Part shown: positions 47,321 through 57,169 of the stretch, in pieces | How the letters are laid out: every line of letters begins with the position of its first letter | Numbering within the stretch: the stretch's first letter is position 1 | Assembly (NCBI RefSeq): GCF_000242255.2 | Contig: NC_017033.1 | Location: 1,364,001 to 1,428,000 of the forward strand | Length of the DNA: 64,000 nucleotides | DNA from: Frateuria aurantia DSM 6220 | GTDB lineage: Bacteria; Pseudomonadota; Gammaproteobacteria; Xanthomonadales; Rhodanobacteraceae | Direction of reading: 5' to 3' | Notes under the pieces: model-generated | What the model saw: the letters and a program-made list of their open reading frames with translations, nothing else | Databases searched by the model: none | Told to the model about the DNA's origin: nothing | Translations under genes and position numbers: made by a program

Positions 47321-49753
47321 TCAGAACCGGGTGGAGAAGGTCACGAAGAACTGGCGAGGCGCAATCGGGTAGGTGCTGTAGGTCCCTGACGCAGCGCCGA
47401 CCAACACCTGATAGGCTTGGCGGTCGGCCAGATTGGTGATGTTCAGGGCGACCTGCGGGTCCTTCAGCAGACCATCGGCCGAGAACGGCAGAGCATAGCT
47501 GGCCTGGGCGCTCAGCAGGAAATAGCCCGGAATATGCATGTCGTCGGTATAGGTCGCATAGATCTTGCCGACGGCATCGCCGACCAGCTGGGCGGTGAAG
47601 CGGCCTGCATGGAAGCTGGCAATGAACTTGTTCATCCAGGTCGGGCTGCCGGGAATCTTCTTGCCGGCGGTATTCACCACTTTGCCACCGGTGGTGTAGT
47701 CATCGTTGTAACGCGAATCGTTGTAGGACAGCGCGTCATAGAAGCTGAAATGACGGCCGAAATGCAAAGTTGCCGCCATGTCGGCGCCATTGGTGGAGAC
47801 GCTGCCCACATTGGCGATGATGCCGGCACCGGCGTTGATCGAGCCGATCACCGAGGTCGAGCTGATGCCCAGCAGGCGGTTGGCAAAGTTCACGTGATAG
47901 CCGCTGACCTGGCCGCTGATGCCGGTGATCGGCCCCCAGCTGACGTCATGATTGAAGCGAAGCCCCAGTTCGGTCACCCAGGCCGTTTCAGGTTTCACCG
48001 TGTGCTTGAAAAGATCAAACGCCTCCTGGCTGCCCAGGCTCCACGGCGACATGTTGTTGGCGGTGGCGAACTGATGCATGTTCTTCTGCACGTTGAAGAA
48101 CAGCTGGTCGTTCGCGGTGATGTCCCAAGTGCCGCCGAACTGAGGCAGGAACGACTTGTGGCTGTTGATGCTGCCGTTAGGATAGGCGGTCACACCGGTG
48201 GTAGAGCCTGCCAATGGCTGGACGGGGTACCAGCCCTGAGCATACTGGAAGCTGGACTTTGCCCCGGCCTGCAGGCTGAAGTTCGGGGTGATATGCCACT
48301 GGTCCGAAATATACGGCTGGATAACGTCGCTGCGAGCATCATTGATATATTGGGTAATCAGCGCCGTGCTGGGATCGGGACGCGTATACGGGGTGGATGC
48401 GCCAGCGTTGTTCACGTCCAGCGGATACCAGCGACGGGCCTGGGACACACGATTGTGTTCCCACCAGACGCCGGCGCTGAATTGGTTGTCGCCGGTATCC
48501 CAGTTCAGGTTGGACAGAAAGCCACGGCGATTGATGTCGTACTCGGTGGTACGGATCGCATAACCGGAGTTTCCGAAGACCTGCTTGAGGTCCTGCCCGG
48601 GGAAATAGGCGTTGAACAAGGTCGGCAGACCGGCGACCTGGATGGGGCCGGCCACCACGCCGGCACCGTCGTCATGATGGAAATAGGCCTGGTTGGTCCA
48701 GGTGATATTGTCGGTGATATACCAGTCGTATTTCAGATAGGTCAGATAATCGGTACGCTGGGCGTCGCTGTAATAATCCTGGTAATTGTTGCCATCAGCT
48801 GTCGGGGTGGAGCCGTTGGCATTCAGATAGCCCAGGGCCCGCTGGAAGTTGGGATAGGAGAAACCGCGGGTATAGGGGCGATGAGTGCCTTCACCGGCTG
48901 CCGTGCCATGGTAGACGCTGTCCTCGTTGGGCTCGGTCTTGTCCGAATAGTCACCGTAGAAGGTCAGCTTGCCATGCTCGCCGTCGTGGATGAACTTCCA
49001 GTCGATCTGGTTGCCGCCTTGATGGCCATCGAAATCCCAGGCGCGCTGATCCTGGTGCAGGATGGACGCATAGGCGTAGTTGTCGCCGCCGAAACGACCG
49101 GTATCGAAGCGGGCATAGGTGCGGGTGGTGCCGTAACTGCCGGCGGTCTGAGCCAGTCGGCCACCCATCTTCTGATCGGGGTCGCTGGAGAAGGTGGCAA
49201 TGGTGCCGCCCAGGTTCGAGGTCGAGGCTGTGGCCAGATCACCTGCGCCGGAATAGAGCGTCACATTGCTGATGTCTTCACTGATGATCGCACGCTGCGG
49301 GCTCAGGCCATTGTAGTTGCCGTACTGCTGATCGCCCAACGGAATGCCGTCCATGGTATAGCCCAGCTGCTGCTGACCGAAACCGTGCACGTAGATCGAG
49401 GCGTTCTGCTCGTTGTTGCCCCAGGGATCGGCGGTCATGTACAGCACGCCGGGCAGGGTCTTGATCGCCTGCAGCGCACTGGCGCCAGGCATGATCTTCT
49501 GGATTTCGGAGCCGGACAGGGACACGGCCGAGCGCGTGCTGTTTTTGGCGCTGACCACCACCGCTTCGAGCTGCTTGCTGTCGCCGGACTTGCCGGCAGT
49601 GTCCTGCTTCGGTGCAGGGCTGGCTGCTGCGGCACCGGTTGCGGTGGAAGCTTCGGCATGTACGGCAGAAGTGCCGAGCAGGGCGGTCATCACTGCAAGC
49701 GCCAAGGCGTGGCTACGACCAGTACGCTGGTTCGGTCGCGTCGAGCTCTTCAT
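47321..49753 (-). CDS. TonB-dependent outer-membrane receptor, substrate unknown
   Basis: An 810-residue receptor. The Sec signal peptide (hydrophobic ALALAVMTALLGTSA, cleavage after VHA) leads to an Ala/Ser-rich linker and a TonB-box-like LEAVVVSAK. The plug domain has SGSEIQKIMPGASALQAIKTLPGVL, SIYVHGFGQQQLGYTMDGIPLG and VTLYSGAGDLATASTSNLGG. The beta-barrel ends in aromatic FVTFSTRF, the usual C-terminal Phe. No STN domain is present, so it should not signal through an anti-sigma factor. It is a separate unit with its own terminator and lies downstream of tonB, 240 nt away. Confidence 0.92.
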   Translation of the reverse strand: MKSSTRPNQRTGRSHALALAVMTALLGTSAVHAEASTATGAAAASPAPKQDTAGKSGDSKQLEAVVVSAKNSTRSAVSLSGSEIQKIMPGASALQAIKTLPGVLYMTADPWGNNEQNASIYVHGFGQQQLGYTMDGIPLGDQQYGNYNGLSPQRAIISEDISNVTLYSGAGDLATASTSNLGGTIATFSSDPDQKMGGRLAQTAGSYGTTRTYARFDTGRFGGDNYAYASILHQDQRAWDFDGHQGGNQIDWKFIHDGEHGKLTFYGDYSDKTEPNEDSVYHGTAAGEGTHRPYTRGFSYPNFQRALGYLNANGSTPTADGNNYQDYYSDAQRTDYLTYLKYDWYITDNITWTNQAYFHHDDGAGVVAGPIQVAGLPTLFNAYFPGQDLKQVFGNSGYAIRTTEYDINRRGFLSNLNWDTGDNQFSAGVWWEHNRVSQARRWYPLDVNNAGASTPYTRPDPSTALITQYINDARSDVIQPYISDQWHITPNFSLQAGAKSSFQYAQGWYPVQPLAGSTTGVTAYPNGSINSHKSFLPQFGGTWDITANDQLFFNVQKNMHQFATANNMSPWSLGSQEAFDLFKHTVKPETAWVTELGLRFNHDVSWGPITGISGQVSGYHVNFANRLLGISSTSVIGSINAGAGIIANVGSVSTNGADMAATLHFGRHFSFYDALSYNDSRYNDDYTTGGKVVNTAGKKIPGSPTWMNKFIASFHAGRFTAQLVGDAVGKIYATYTDDMHIPGYFLLSAQASYALPFSADGLLKDPQVALNITNLADRQAYQVLVGAASGTYSTYPIAPRQFFVTFSTRF

Positions 49754-49993
49754 AAACGTGGTATTCCCCTGGGTTGTCCGTGGTCATGCAACCGGCTCAC
49801 GATGAGCCGTATTGGCATGGTCCAGAGGTTAAGAAATAATTGCGTCGGCGCATTGACCGGAATATTGCTGTTTTCTGACGAAAGTCGGCGAGGGCGCAGC
49901 TGTGATGACGGTTCTGCGACAATCATCGCCGTGTCCTGTTCCGATATCAGACGAGGGCCTTGCTCCTGGTTTCGGTCTCGGTCAGTCCGGCCT

Positions 49994-50707
49994 TCAGCGC
50001 AGGTGGAACTCAACGGGAATATCCACCAGTCTCGGAGCCGATTTCTCTGGAGGGATCGGCGGCAGTTGCCGGGCCCGCCGTGCCGTTGCCAATGCCTCCC
50101 GGTCCAGCATGGCATGACCGCAGCCTTGCACGATGTCGGCGGCCAGCAGAGCGCCGTCACGATCGATCTTCAGTCGCAATACGACCAGGCCATGCTGATG
50201 GCCGCGGCGAGCCTGTGCAGGGTAGCGCCGATAGTGTTCGAGGCGCGCCAGCAGGCGCGCCTCCCAACTGTCGTCGCCGCTGCGAATGGTCCGGTCGGCC
50301 GGCGGCAGGGAGGGCGAGGGCGGTGAGGCCGGCTGGCTGGCAGGGGCAGGCAGCTCGGCAGCCGGGGCGCTGTCGGGATTCGGCTCAGTGGCGCGGGCGA
50401 GGGCGGGCATCCATTGGCTGGCGACTGGCTGCGGGCGCTGGGCGTGAGGCGGCCGATGGGTTCTTGGTGCGGTCGAGCGTGGCGGAGACGGGGTCTTTGC
50501 CACAAGGGTTTCCACCGGATGCCGAGGCGCTGCCGGTGGTCGCAGAGTCAGCTGGATCCGTTGCACGGCGGGCCTGGATACCGTGATGGGTATGGGCACC
50601 GGAATCCGCAGCAGCTGCCAGATCACCAGTCCGTGAGCGATCACGCTGACTGATCCGATCAGCCAGCGTGAAAAGCTGAGTCTGGGGAAAAGACGGTGGC
50701 CGGTCAC
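49994..50707 (-). CDS. TonB-like energy-transducing protein (HasB-like)
   Basis: Links the proton-motive force via ExbBD to an outer-membrane receptor. GTG at 50707 overlaps the receptor stop (GTGA), giving 237 residues. It has a short basic N-terminus, one membrane helix (WLIGSVSVIAHGLVIWQLL, about 15-33), and a Pro/Ala/Ser-rich periplasmic span (about 45-145). The TonB C-terminal domain reads RRYPAQARRGHQHGLVVLRLKIDRDG and ends REALATARRARQLPPIPPE. A dedicated TonB at the end of a sigma/anti-sigma/receptor operon is the HasB arrangement. ExbB/ExbD are not here. Confidence 0.9.
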   Translation of the reverse strand: MTGHRLFPRLSFSRWLIGSVSVIAHGLVIWQLLRIPVPIPITVSRPAVQRIQLTLRPPAAPRHPVETLVAKTPSPPRSTAPRTHRPPHAQRPQPVASQWMPALARATEPNPDSAPAAELPAPASQPASPPSPSLPPADRTIRSGDDSWEARLLARLEHYRRYPAQARRGHQHGLVVLRLKIDRDGALLAADIVQGCGHAMLDREALATARRARQLPPIPPEKSAPRLVDIPVEFHLR

Positions 50708-53679
50708 AGGCGCAAGGTGTAGTTGAGGCGCAATGTGCGTCCCGGTGCCGGCATCAGACTCATCGCCATCGGGTCGAGATAGTAGCTGTCGAGCAGATTG
50801 TTGACGACGAATTCCAGCTGGTTGCGCTTGTCGATGCGCCACTGGGTGAACAGGTCATAGACCTCGGTGGCCAGATAGACATTCTGCAGGCCGGTATAGC
50901 CGCCCGTGTTCCAGGGTTTGTTCAGCAGATGGGTCGGTCCGCTGTGCTGCAGGCGGCGCACGCCGGCCTCCAGATGCCGATTCAGCAGACGCAGGCCCAA
51001 GGTGGTCTGGATGGAATAGCGTGGCGGGTTCTGGTTGTTGACGAAGGAGGTGCCGAAGCCTCCATTGACACAGTCGGGGGTCTTGTCGGCCCCCGTGTAG
51101 GCGGCATAGGCCGCCGTGCGGATCTGGCGGGCTGTTGCCGCATCGCAGGTGCGGGCCTTCAGGTTGTAATTGGCCGACAGGTCCACATAGGCGTGGCCGA
51201 AGTCATAGCCGGACTGCCATTCGAAGCCGTTGACCCGGTAACTGTCCACGTTTTCCACGTAGAAATTCCAGGTGCTGAGCGCAAAGCGCCGCGTGATGGC
51301 GTTCTTGATGTTGTTGTCGAACCAGGCCAGTTTGAAGGCCAGTCGATCGTTGTCTCGCCACACATCGTGCTTCAACAGACTGAAACCGACATCCCAGGAC
51401 AGGTTTTTTTCCGGTTTGAGATCAGTGACCGGTCGGGAGGTGCTGTTGCCCAGCGTGGACTCGAACAGGCTGGGCATTTTCCAGCCCTGCGCATATTTGA
51501 CATAGAAAAACATGTCCGGATCCAGGTTGAAACGCAGGTCGACATAGGGGGCGAAGCCCTGGCCAGAGCGGCGGATGGCCGGCTGGTAGCCCCAGGCAGT
51601 GGGGATCTGCTTGGTAAAGAAGCCGCCCTCGCCACGCGGGTCGGGGCGGTACTCATCGAAGTCGAAGGACTGCCCGACGGTACTGCCGGCATAGGGTGTG
51701 GCGCGCAGCGATGCTTCGGTATAGCGTCCTTGCGCGTCGGGGAACCATTCCTTGTACCACTCCCCGGGCAACGGTGCCCCGTCCGTGTACAGGCGAGCGA
51801 AGGTATAGCGCACCGGCGTGGAAGCACTGACATAGGCGATGCGGTTGCGGTCACGGGTCTTGTAGCGGGTATAGCGGCCACCCACGGTGAGGGACAGCCA
51901 GTCCCGGGGTTGCCATTGCAGCGAGGCGACGGCGCTGGACTCGCTGCGCACCCCGCTGCGCAGATAGCGGTTGTTGTTGTAATCGATGGCGACGACCGGC
52001 GAATTGGGGGCGGTATCTTCATGCTGGGTCGCCAGGCCGGTACGCAGCGTCCATTCGCCAAGGGCATTGTGGAAGTAGCTGGCGTTGCTGCTGTCCAGCC
52101 CCCAGCGACGTGACTTGACGTCGGACTGCAGGCCGGGAGCATAGGTGGCGCCGAGCGTATCGGGTATGCCGTCCGTCGGGTAGGGCTTGAACAACGGGGT
52201 GTTGGCGATATTGCTGTTGTACATGCGGCTGGTGGCGCGGGTCATCCACAAGGTGCTGCGCAGATCGATCCAGTCCCGGTCCTGCGGATGGAAGTGATGG
52301 CGCAAGGATCCGGCCTGCAGGCGCATGCGTCCGGGCAGAAACTGGACCATGCTGCCAGGAGGGTCCACGAAATGCTCGGACTGAGTGGATTCGGGTACCC
52401 TGGCGATGGCCGAAGGCATGATTTCGCCGAAACTGGAGTTGAACCAGCGATGGCTGGCCTCGAGCTCGTGATCGGCATTCGGCGACCAGGTAACTTTCAG
52501 CAGCGTCGATTGATTGGCGGTATCCGTGTTCAGCACCTCGTCGCCAGGACGGAAGGTCTCGGACACGGGGGAGCTGCTGAGTCCGTTGCCGCCGTTGGAA
52601 TACCGTTTCTTGTCATAGCGGTGCACACCTTCGCGGCCGGCAAAATAGTTGGCTTGGTGGCGATGGGTATAGGCGGCCACCAGCTGCCAGTGTTCACTGC
52701 GATGGGCCAGTGCCAGGCTGCCGTTGTAATCGCGGGGTTCAAACAGTGTCTTGCGGTAGCTGTCACCGCGGGCGACTTGCTTGTAGGCATCGGTACGCTC
52801 GATGCTGTTGTCGGCAATACCTCCCCGCAAGCGCAGTCCCCAGCGCTGCTTGTCTGACAGGATGTCGCCGGCATGCAGGGTTTCCATATTGACCACGCCG
52901 CCGATCGCGCCCGAGGCATTGGCGGCCAGCCCCGGACCTTTCTCGATGCTGATCTCGCTGATCAGGTCCGGGTCCAGATAGCTGCGCTGCTGGACGCCGG
53001 CATAGCCGCGGTAGACATCGATCGCCTGTTGTCCGCCATCGATGATGACAGGCACCCGGCTCTGGCCCTGGATGCCGCGGATATTCACATCGAGGGCAGC
53101 GCCATTGCGCACGTCGGCGGTGTAGACGCCGACGGCGCCGGCCAGCATGTCGCCGATGGACTGCCCCCTGAAGCGCTCGATCTGCTGGCGGTCAAGGTGA
53201 ACGCGGGATCCGCTTTCCAGATAGACGCTGTCGGCATCATTCAGGCCCCATGTGGACTGTCCTTCCGTCACGTCCCCCGAGATTTGCAGGGTCGCCGTGC
53301 GTCCGGGTGCCTTCTCGGGCCCGGGCTGTACCGCGATGCCGGTTGCCTCCAGCGTGTAACGGAGGCCGGTGCCGGCCAGTATCTGGCGCAGGGCCTGTTC
53401 AGGCGGCAGGGACGCATTGACGCCGGTACTGCGCTGGTCGCTCATCAAGGATGCGTCGGCAGCCACCCGCAGACCGGTTTGGCGGGCAAAGGCCGTCAAG
53501 GCATCCGCCAGGGCACCCGGAGGAATCTTGAACCTCACGGCTTCGGCAGCAAGCGGCCGGGTTTCTGGCCGGGCTTCCGAGGGAGCGGGCAGCAGCAACA
53601 GCGGTGACAGGCTCAGCGCACAGCGCAATGGCCAACGTGGATGGCGGGCAAGCGCCACGGGGCGGGGCGGAACATTCAT
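50704..53679 (-). CDS. TonB-dependent signalling receptor with STN domain, HasR-like (heme or hemophore type)
   Basis: 991 residues. Signal peptide (CALSLSPLLLLPAPSEA); then a secretin/TonB N-terminal (STN) signalling domain at about 46-115 (FKIPPGALADALTAFARQTGLRV...LPPEQALRQILAGTGL), which in this class talks to a FecR-type anti-sigma. The plug has VNIRGIQGQSRVPVIIDGGQQ and PDLISEISIEKGPGLAANASGAIGG, followed by VNMETLHAGDIL, which resembles the HasR VNFRTL region. The barrel ends LRLNYTLRL. Ligand by family is heme or a hemophore, but a siderophore cannot be excluded. No HasA gene is visible. Confidence 0.88.
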   Translation of the reverse strand: MNVPPRPVALARHPRWPLRCALSLSPLLLLPAPSEARPETRPLAAEAVRFKIPPGALADALTAFARQTGLRVAADASLMSDQRSTGVNASLPPEQALRQILAGTGLRYTLEATGIAVQPGPEKAPGRTATLQISGDVTEGQSTWGLNDADSVYLESGSRVHLDRQQIERFRGQSIGDMLAGAVGVYTADVRNGAALDVNIRGIQGQSRVPVIIDGGQQAIDVYRGYAGVQQRSYLDPDLISEISIEKGPGLAANASGAIGGVVNMETLHAGDILSDKQRWGLRLRGGIADNSIERTDAYKQVARGDSYRKTLFEPRDYNGSLALAHRSEHWQLVAAYTHRHQANYFAGREGVHRYDKKRYSNGGNGLSSSPVSETFRPGDEVLNTDTANQSTLLKVTWSPNADHELEASHRWFNSSFGEIMPSAIARVPESTQSEHFVDPPGSMVQFLPGRMRLQAGSLRHHFHPQDRDWIDLRSTLWMTRATSRMYNSNIANTPLFKPYPTDGIPDTLGATYAPGLQSDVKSRRWGLDSSNASYFHNALGEWTLRTGLATQHEDTAPNSPVVAIDYNNNRYLRSGVRSESSAVASLQWQPRDWLSLTVGGRYTRYKTRDRNRIAYVSASTPVRYTFARLYTDGAPLPGEWYKEWFPDAQGRYTEASLRATPYAGSTVGQSFDFDEYRPDPRGEGGFFTKQIPTAWGYQPAIRRSGQGFAPYVDLRFNLDPDMFFYVKYAQGWKMPSLFESTLGNSTSRPVTDLKPEKNLSWDVGFSLLKHDVWRDNDRLAFKLAWFDNNIKNAITRRFALSTWNFYVENVDSYRVNGFEWQSGYDFGHAYVDLSANYNLKARTCDAATARQIRTAAYAAYTGADKTPDCVNGGFGTSFVNNQNPPRYSIQTTLGLRLLNRHLEAGVRRLQHSGPTHLLNKPWNTGGYTGLQNVYLATEVYDLFTQWRIDKRNQLEFVVNNLLDSYYLDPMAMSLMPAPGRTLRLNYTLRL

Positions 53680-53749
53680 GACGGGATAGACGCCTTGTGG
53701 ATGGACTCATCTACAAGGCCGCACGAGATCTGAAAAAGGGAACCGGCTT

Positions 53750-54712
53750 TCAACGCGACTGGACCGTCATCCACCATGGGCCGTGACGGACGATGCGGAT
53801 CGGCAGCGCATGCGCCAGCAGTTGCAAGGCGGCCTCGGTCTCGAAGCGTGGCAGCACGGCGGTGACTTTCAGGTCGGCCAGTTGCCGGTCGCAGTCCAGG
53901 CGGCCGATGCCATATCGGGCCAATTCGGCAATCACTGCCGGCAGGGCGGCATCACGGACGGCAAGCTCGCCCGTCTGCCAGTTTCCGCGCATGGAATCAG
54001 CTGTCCGCGGGGCGGGCGGGGTCAGAGTGTTCCATTCAAGCGCCTGCCCGGCATGGATATGCAGAGGGCGACGGAAGGGGGCATGCCAGCTTGCGGTGCC
54101 GGAGAAGACATCGGCCTGGGATCGCCCGGCATGCATGCTGACGGACAAACGAGCAGAACGGGTGTGCAGACGGCCATGGCGGGAACGCAGCGTATGGGCG
54201 CAGGCCGCGGACCGTCCCGTCTGCAACAGCAGTTCCCCGTGCAGCAAGACCAGATCCACGTGCCCTGGAGTGACGCCGACGATGACCTCGCTGCCACTGT
54301 TCAGCCACAGCTGGCCACCATCCGGCAGTGAGTGCTGCAGCGTGTGGCCAGCCATGGATCGAATGGCATGGACAGGGCGGGATGCTTCCTGCTTGATACG
54401 CAGTCCCAGCAAGACGAGCGCGGCGGCAGCCACGCTGCTGCCCAGATGCACCATGGCTGTCCGGCGCTTGCGGCCGGCTTCGTCGAGCGCCTGGGCGGCC
54501 GCCGGAGACAAGCCCCCCAGCGAGGCCCAGATGGATTCAACCTGTCGCCATGCAGTCTCGTGACTCGGGTCTGCCTGTACCCACTGCCGGCAGCGGGCGG
54601 ATTCCTCGGCGCTCCAGCCGCCCTCCCGGCAGGCAAACCATTCGGCGGCCTGTTTCAGGGCGCCGTCATCCGGGATCTCCGCTCCCGGTAGTGATGACCG
54701 ATGCGTCGTCAT
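53750..54712 (-). CDS. FecR-family anti-sigma factor (HasS/FecR type)
   Basis: An inner-membrane regulator that holds the ECF sigma factor and receives the signal from the receptor's STN domain. 320 residues from the ATG overlapping the sigma gene stop. The N-terminal DUF4880-type cytoplasmic domain has AAEWFACREGGWSAEESARCRQW and ETAWRQVESIW. There is a single membrane helix (SSVAAAALVLLGLRI, about residue 105) and a periplasmic FecR domain (LPDGGQLWLNSGSEVIV, LLHGELLLQTG). The C-terminal part ends with an STN-like segment. Long overlapping frames in other phases are shadows. Confidence 0.92.
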   Translation of the reverse strand: MTTHRSSLPGAEIPDDGALKQAAEWFACREGGWSAEESARCRQWVQADPSHETAWRQVESIWASLGGLSPAAAQALDEAGRKRRTAMVHLGSSVAAAALVLLGLRIKQEASRPVHAIRSMAGHTLQHSLPDGGQLWLNSGSEVIVGVTPGHVDLVLLHGELLLQTGRSAACAHTLRSRHGRLHTRSARLSVSMHAGRSQADVFSGTASWHAPFRRPLHIHAGQALEWNTLTPPAPRTADSMRGNWQTGELAVRDAALPAVIAELARYGIGRLDCDRQLADLKVTAVLPRFETEAALQLLAHALPIRIVRHGPWWMTVQSR

Positions 54713-55227
54713 GCGCTGATCAGCTCGGGCGTGCGCAGACGCAGACAATGCAGCATGGCCTGCGCCATGTATTTCTTGACCATGCGCTCGGATACACCCA
54801 GTCGGCAGCCGATTTCGGCATAGCCAAGGCCCGACAGCCTGGCCAGCAAAAAGGCTTGCCGGGGACGTGGGGCCAGCCCTTCGAGTTTTTCCGCCACGGC
54901 ATGCAGCAGTTGCAAGGCCGCCAGTCGCTGCTCGGGCGAAGGCTGCGCGGTGGGCTCCTGCGCGGCCAGTGCCTGCAGATAGGATCGTTCCAGATCGGCG
55001 CGGCGCCAGTGGCTGACCATCAACGCATGGGCGATGGTGCTCAGATAGGCGCGCTGCTGGCGGAGTTGCGACAGGTCGGCAGGCTTGCTCAGCAGCCGCA
55101 GAAAAGTGTCCTGGGCAAGTTCGGCCGCGCATTCACGATCACGGGTACGCCGGCCGATCCATTGCAGCAGCCAGCCATGATGCAGCCTGTACAGGCGATC
55201 CAGACTCTCGGTAGGGGAATAGCTCAA
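54709..55227 (-). CDS. ECF sigma-70 factor, FecI/HasI type
   Basis: 172 residues with sigma region 2 (LDRLYRLHHGWLLQWIGRRT, CAAELAQDTFLRLLSKP, YLSTIAHALMVSHWRRADLERSY) and region 4 (LAPRPRQAFLLARLSGLGYAEIGCRLGVSERMVKKYMAQAML). It should direct RNA polymerase to the receptor operon when the ligand is bound. The only plausible start is TTG at 55227, which may keep expression low. A Fur box lies just upstream. It is the first gene of the sigma, anti-sigma, receptor, TonB unit. Confidence 0.93.
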   Translation of the reverse strand: MSYSPTESLDRLYRLHHGWLLQWIGRRTRDRECAAELAQDTFLRLLSKPADLSQLRQQRAYLSTIAHALMVSHWRRADLERSYLQALAAQEPTAQPSPEQRLAALQLLHAVAEKLEGLAPRPRQAFLLARLSGLGYAEIGCRLGVSERMVKKYMAQAMLHCLRLRTPELISA

Positions 55228-55245
55228 GGCGGAATTCGTCGCAAA

Positions 55246-55260
55246 CGATAATCATTATCA
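55246..55260 (-). promoter_or_regulatory. Fur box upstream of the ECF sigma gene
   Basis: On the minus strand it reads TGATAATGATTATCG, matching 14 of 15 positions of the 7-1-7 Fur consensus TGATAATNATTATCA. The inner 13 bases are a perfect palindrome. It is 19 nt before the sigma start codon, so repression by Fe-Fur in iron-replete cells is expected. Confidence 0.85.
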
Positions 55261-55761
55261 ATCGTAAGTAGTTGCGATCGAGATGGCAAGGTTATTCACG
55301 CACGCCGGGCCGTGGCTTGTGGAAGGGGATGCTGATGCGTGGATGCACCGTTCGCCAAGCGGGGAGGGATGCCTGCAGCAGCGAGGCCGCTGGCGAGCAA
55401 GGAGAGACGGGGCTGGCAAGGCTGGAGCAGGCCTGAGCGACAGCCGGGCATCGGCATGGCTGGGCATCGGAAGTAGCGCTGGACATCCGCTCGACCGACG
55501 CAGGGGGACGGATCATGCTTGCCCGGCCCTGTCATCGGCCAAGGCCGGGAGGACGCGCCTGTCATGCCATTGGGCGGTACCGCAGTCCTTGGGTCGGCCC
55601 GTACTGGGCCGGGCGCTCCGTATCCAGCCAGATGCGCGATGGGCACAGCCATGCGTGATCTGTGCCAGCGGACGCTGTTTGCAGGTCCGGGCTTGCTCCC
55701 GGGACAAGCGATATTCAACAAACAGCCACCCGCACGGTGGCCGCGAGTATCGTGCCGGGAC
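55261..55761. other. Intergenic region upstream of the Fur box
   Basis: About 500 bases without a supportable gene. The minus-strand frame 55296-55721 lies where a toxin partner of the Phd-like gene would be, but it shows no RelE, ParE, Doc or PIN features and looks non-coding. Several C-rich direct phrases are seen, but no clear repeat family. Confidence 0.4.
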
Positions 55762-56016
55762 TCAGGCAGCCCGGTCGGTGATCACCTCGGAGGGCGCAGC
55801 CTCGGTTTCACGGCTTGCTGCCTGCTGACGGGCAGCCATCATCCGCAACAGTGCCAACGTCTCCAGATGCGTGCCGAATGCGGTTTCGTTCTGGTGGGCA
55901 GCCACTCCGTGACCGACACTGTTCATGAACGTCTGCTCTTCAGGAAGTCCAGCCAGGAGTTCGGCTGCATTGTTCATCAGATAATCGATGGACTTGATCT
56001 GGGACGAATGACGCAT
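55762..56016 (-). CDS. Phd/YefM-like antitoxin remnant
   Basis: 84 residues. The N-terminus MRHSSQIKSIDYLMNNAAELLAG and the later segment ETLALLRMMAARQQ match the beginning and the end of the Phd/YefM antitoxin pattern (SQIK-ISYLK-NAAE-L ... QETLALLK-LA). The middle that normally reads like ITQNGEAKAVLQD is replaced by an unrelated stretch, as if two compensating frameshifts had occurred. No toxin gene follows downstream (lower coordinates). It is probably a decayed or orphan antitoxin; whether it is expressed is unknown. Confidence 0.55.
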   Translation of the reverse strand: MRHSSQIKSIDYLMNNAAELLAGLPEEQTFMNSVGHGVAAHQNETAFGTHLETLALLRMMAARQQAASRETEAAPSEVITDRAA

Positions 56017-57169
56017 CTAGCTATCCACTTGCTCCGTGATAAGCCGAATATGGACCTGTAGACGCTTCTCTGCAAGCCCTTGATGTTCGCCTGAGCATGC
56101 GATTTTATGGTGGATAATGGCCTTGTCATGTCGGATCATGGTTTCTTGAGATGATCTGCCGCTTCGAGCAGAGGATTGCCTGAATTGTCGGGCCGGGCAT
56201 AAATGATCCGGCAATCCCAAGCAGGCGTTGAGCCTGGTGGAAGCCGTTTTTGCGGCCGCCATGCATCCATGGCTGGGTGCAGCATCGGCTTGGCAGTCAT
56301 TGACCGGTGCATACATGGCTGAGGAACCGATCATCATCGCGGTCGAGAAGACGGGAAGCATGTCCCGGAAGCCGGACCGGACGGGGGCTGCCTGCTGGAC
56401 TGCATGAGATAACTCCATGATCCTGCTGTGAATCGAACGCCGTCCAACGAGGAGCGACATGGTGTTGGCAGCTGCGTTCTCAGGCGTCCGGTTTTCATGT
56501 TGAAGGGCCCGCGCGCAGGCCTGGTCCGGCGTGGATCACCCGATTGCCTTGCGATATCAAGGACGAAGCCTTCGATCAGCTTCTTCGGTCCTGCTTTGCA
56601 CGTCGCAGGGAAGATCGGGTCACGACATGGCTGGTCCAGGCGCCGAGGTCCCATTCCCGGAGGATTTTCAGCAAAGGTGACTGGATGGCAGGGTACGGGA
56701 ATCCAATGTCACAGAAGCCTTGGTCGACGAGCTGGCGTTTCTGTCGCCGCTCACGCGGCCGCTACGCCGCCTTCGTCATCCTGTCATGGCAGAAGCAAGC
56801 GGCGAGATGCTTCCGCGACGTGACTGGAAGGGGGGCACGAACGCGGTCACGAGTTGGATGCGGGGGGCCGTGGCCCTGAGATCCGATGATCGCGCTGTCG
56901 CAGTACCCGAAGGTGAATGGCGGGGCTATCTGCTGGCTGCGTGGCGTGCGTCCCGATATGTTTTATCTGTTTTCGCAACTCAGCCGGAACGGAAGCTGAT
57001 GCCTCCGCGATCTGCCAGGTGCTCAGGGAGCAAGGTCTCCCATGCCCTGGAGGTGCTGTCGATGCGAAACCTTTCGATGACAGGAAAAAGCCGGCCGGCT
57101 TTGTGGCCGACAGCCACGGGTTGCCTTTGTTCAGGTCATCGCGCCGTGATGGCGGCTGGTGAGCGGCCC
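56017..57169. other. Region without a clear gene upstream of the second HasR-like receptor
   Basis: About 1.15 kb. The plus-strand receptor frame is open from 56720, but translation before 57170 has no signal-peptide logic. The minus frame 56017-56460 and plus frame 56428-56823 show no recognisable domain. Codon periodicity is weak and G+C is lower than in the cobalamin region. It may contain the receptor promoter and decayed genes; a hemophore (HasA-like) gene was sought here and not found. Confidence 0.4.

Noticed and set aside
47417-50326. 969-residue plus-strand open frame
   Set aside because: Antisense to the TonB-dependent receptor and tonB; no signal peptide or family features.
55296-55721. 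Toxin gene partner for the Phd-like antitoxin
   Set aside because: No RelE/ParE/Doc/PIN motif and a Pro/Arg-rich shadow composition.
56017-56460. HasA-like hemophore or secreted protein on the minus strand
   Set aside because: No signal or hemophore features; composition looks non-coding.
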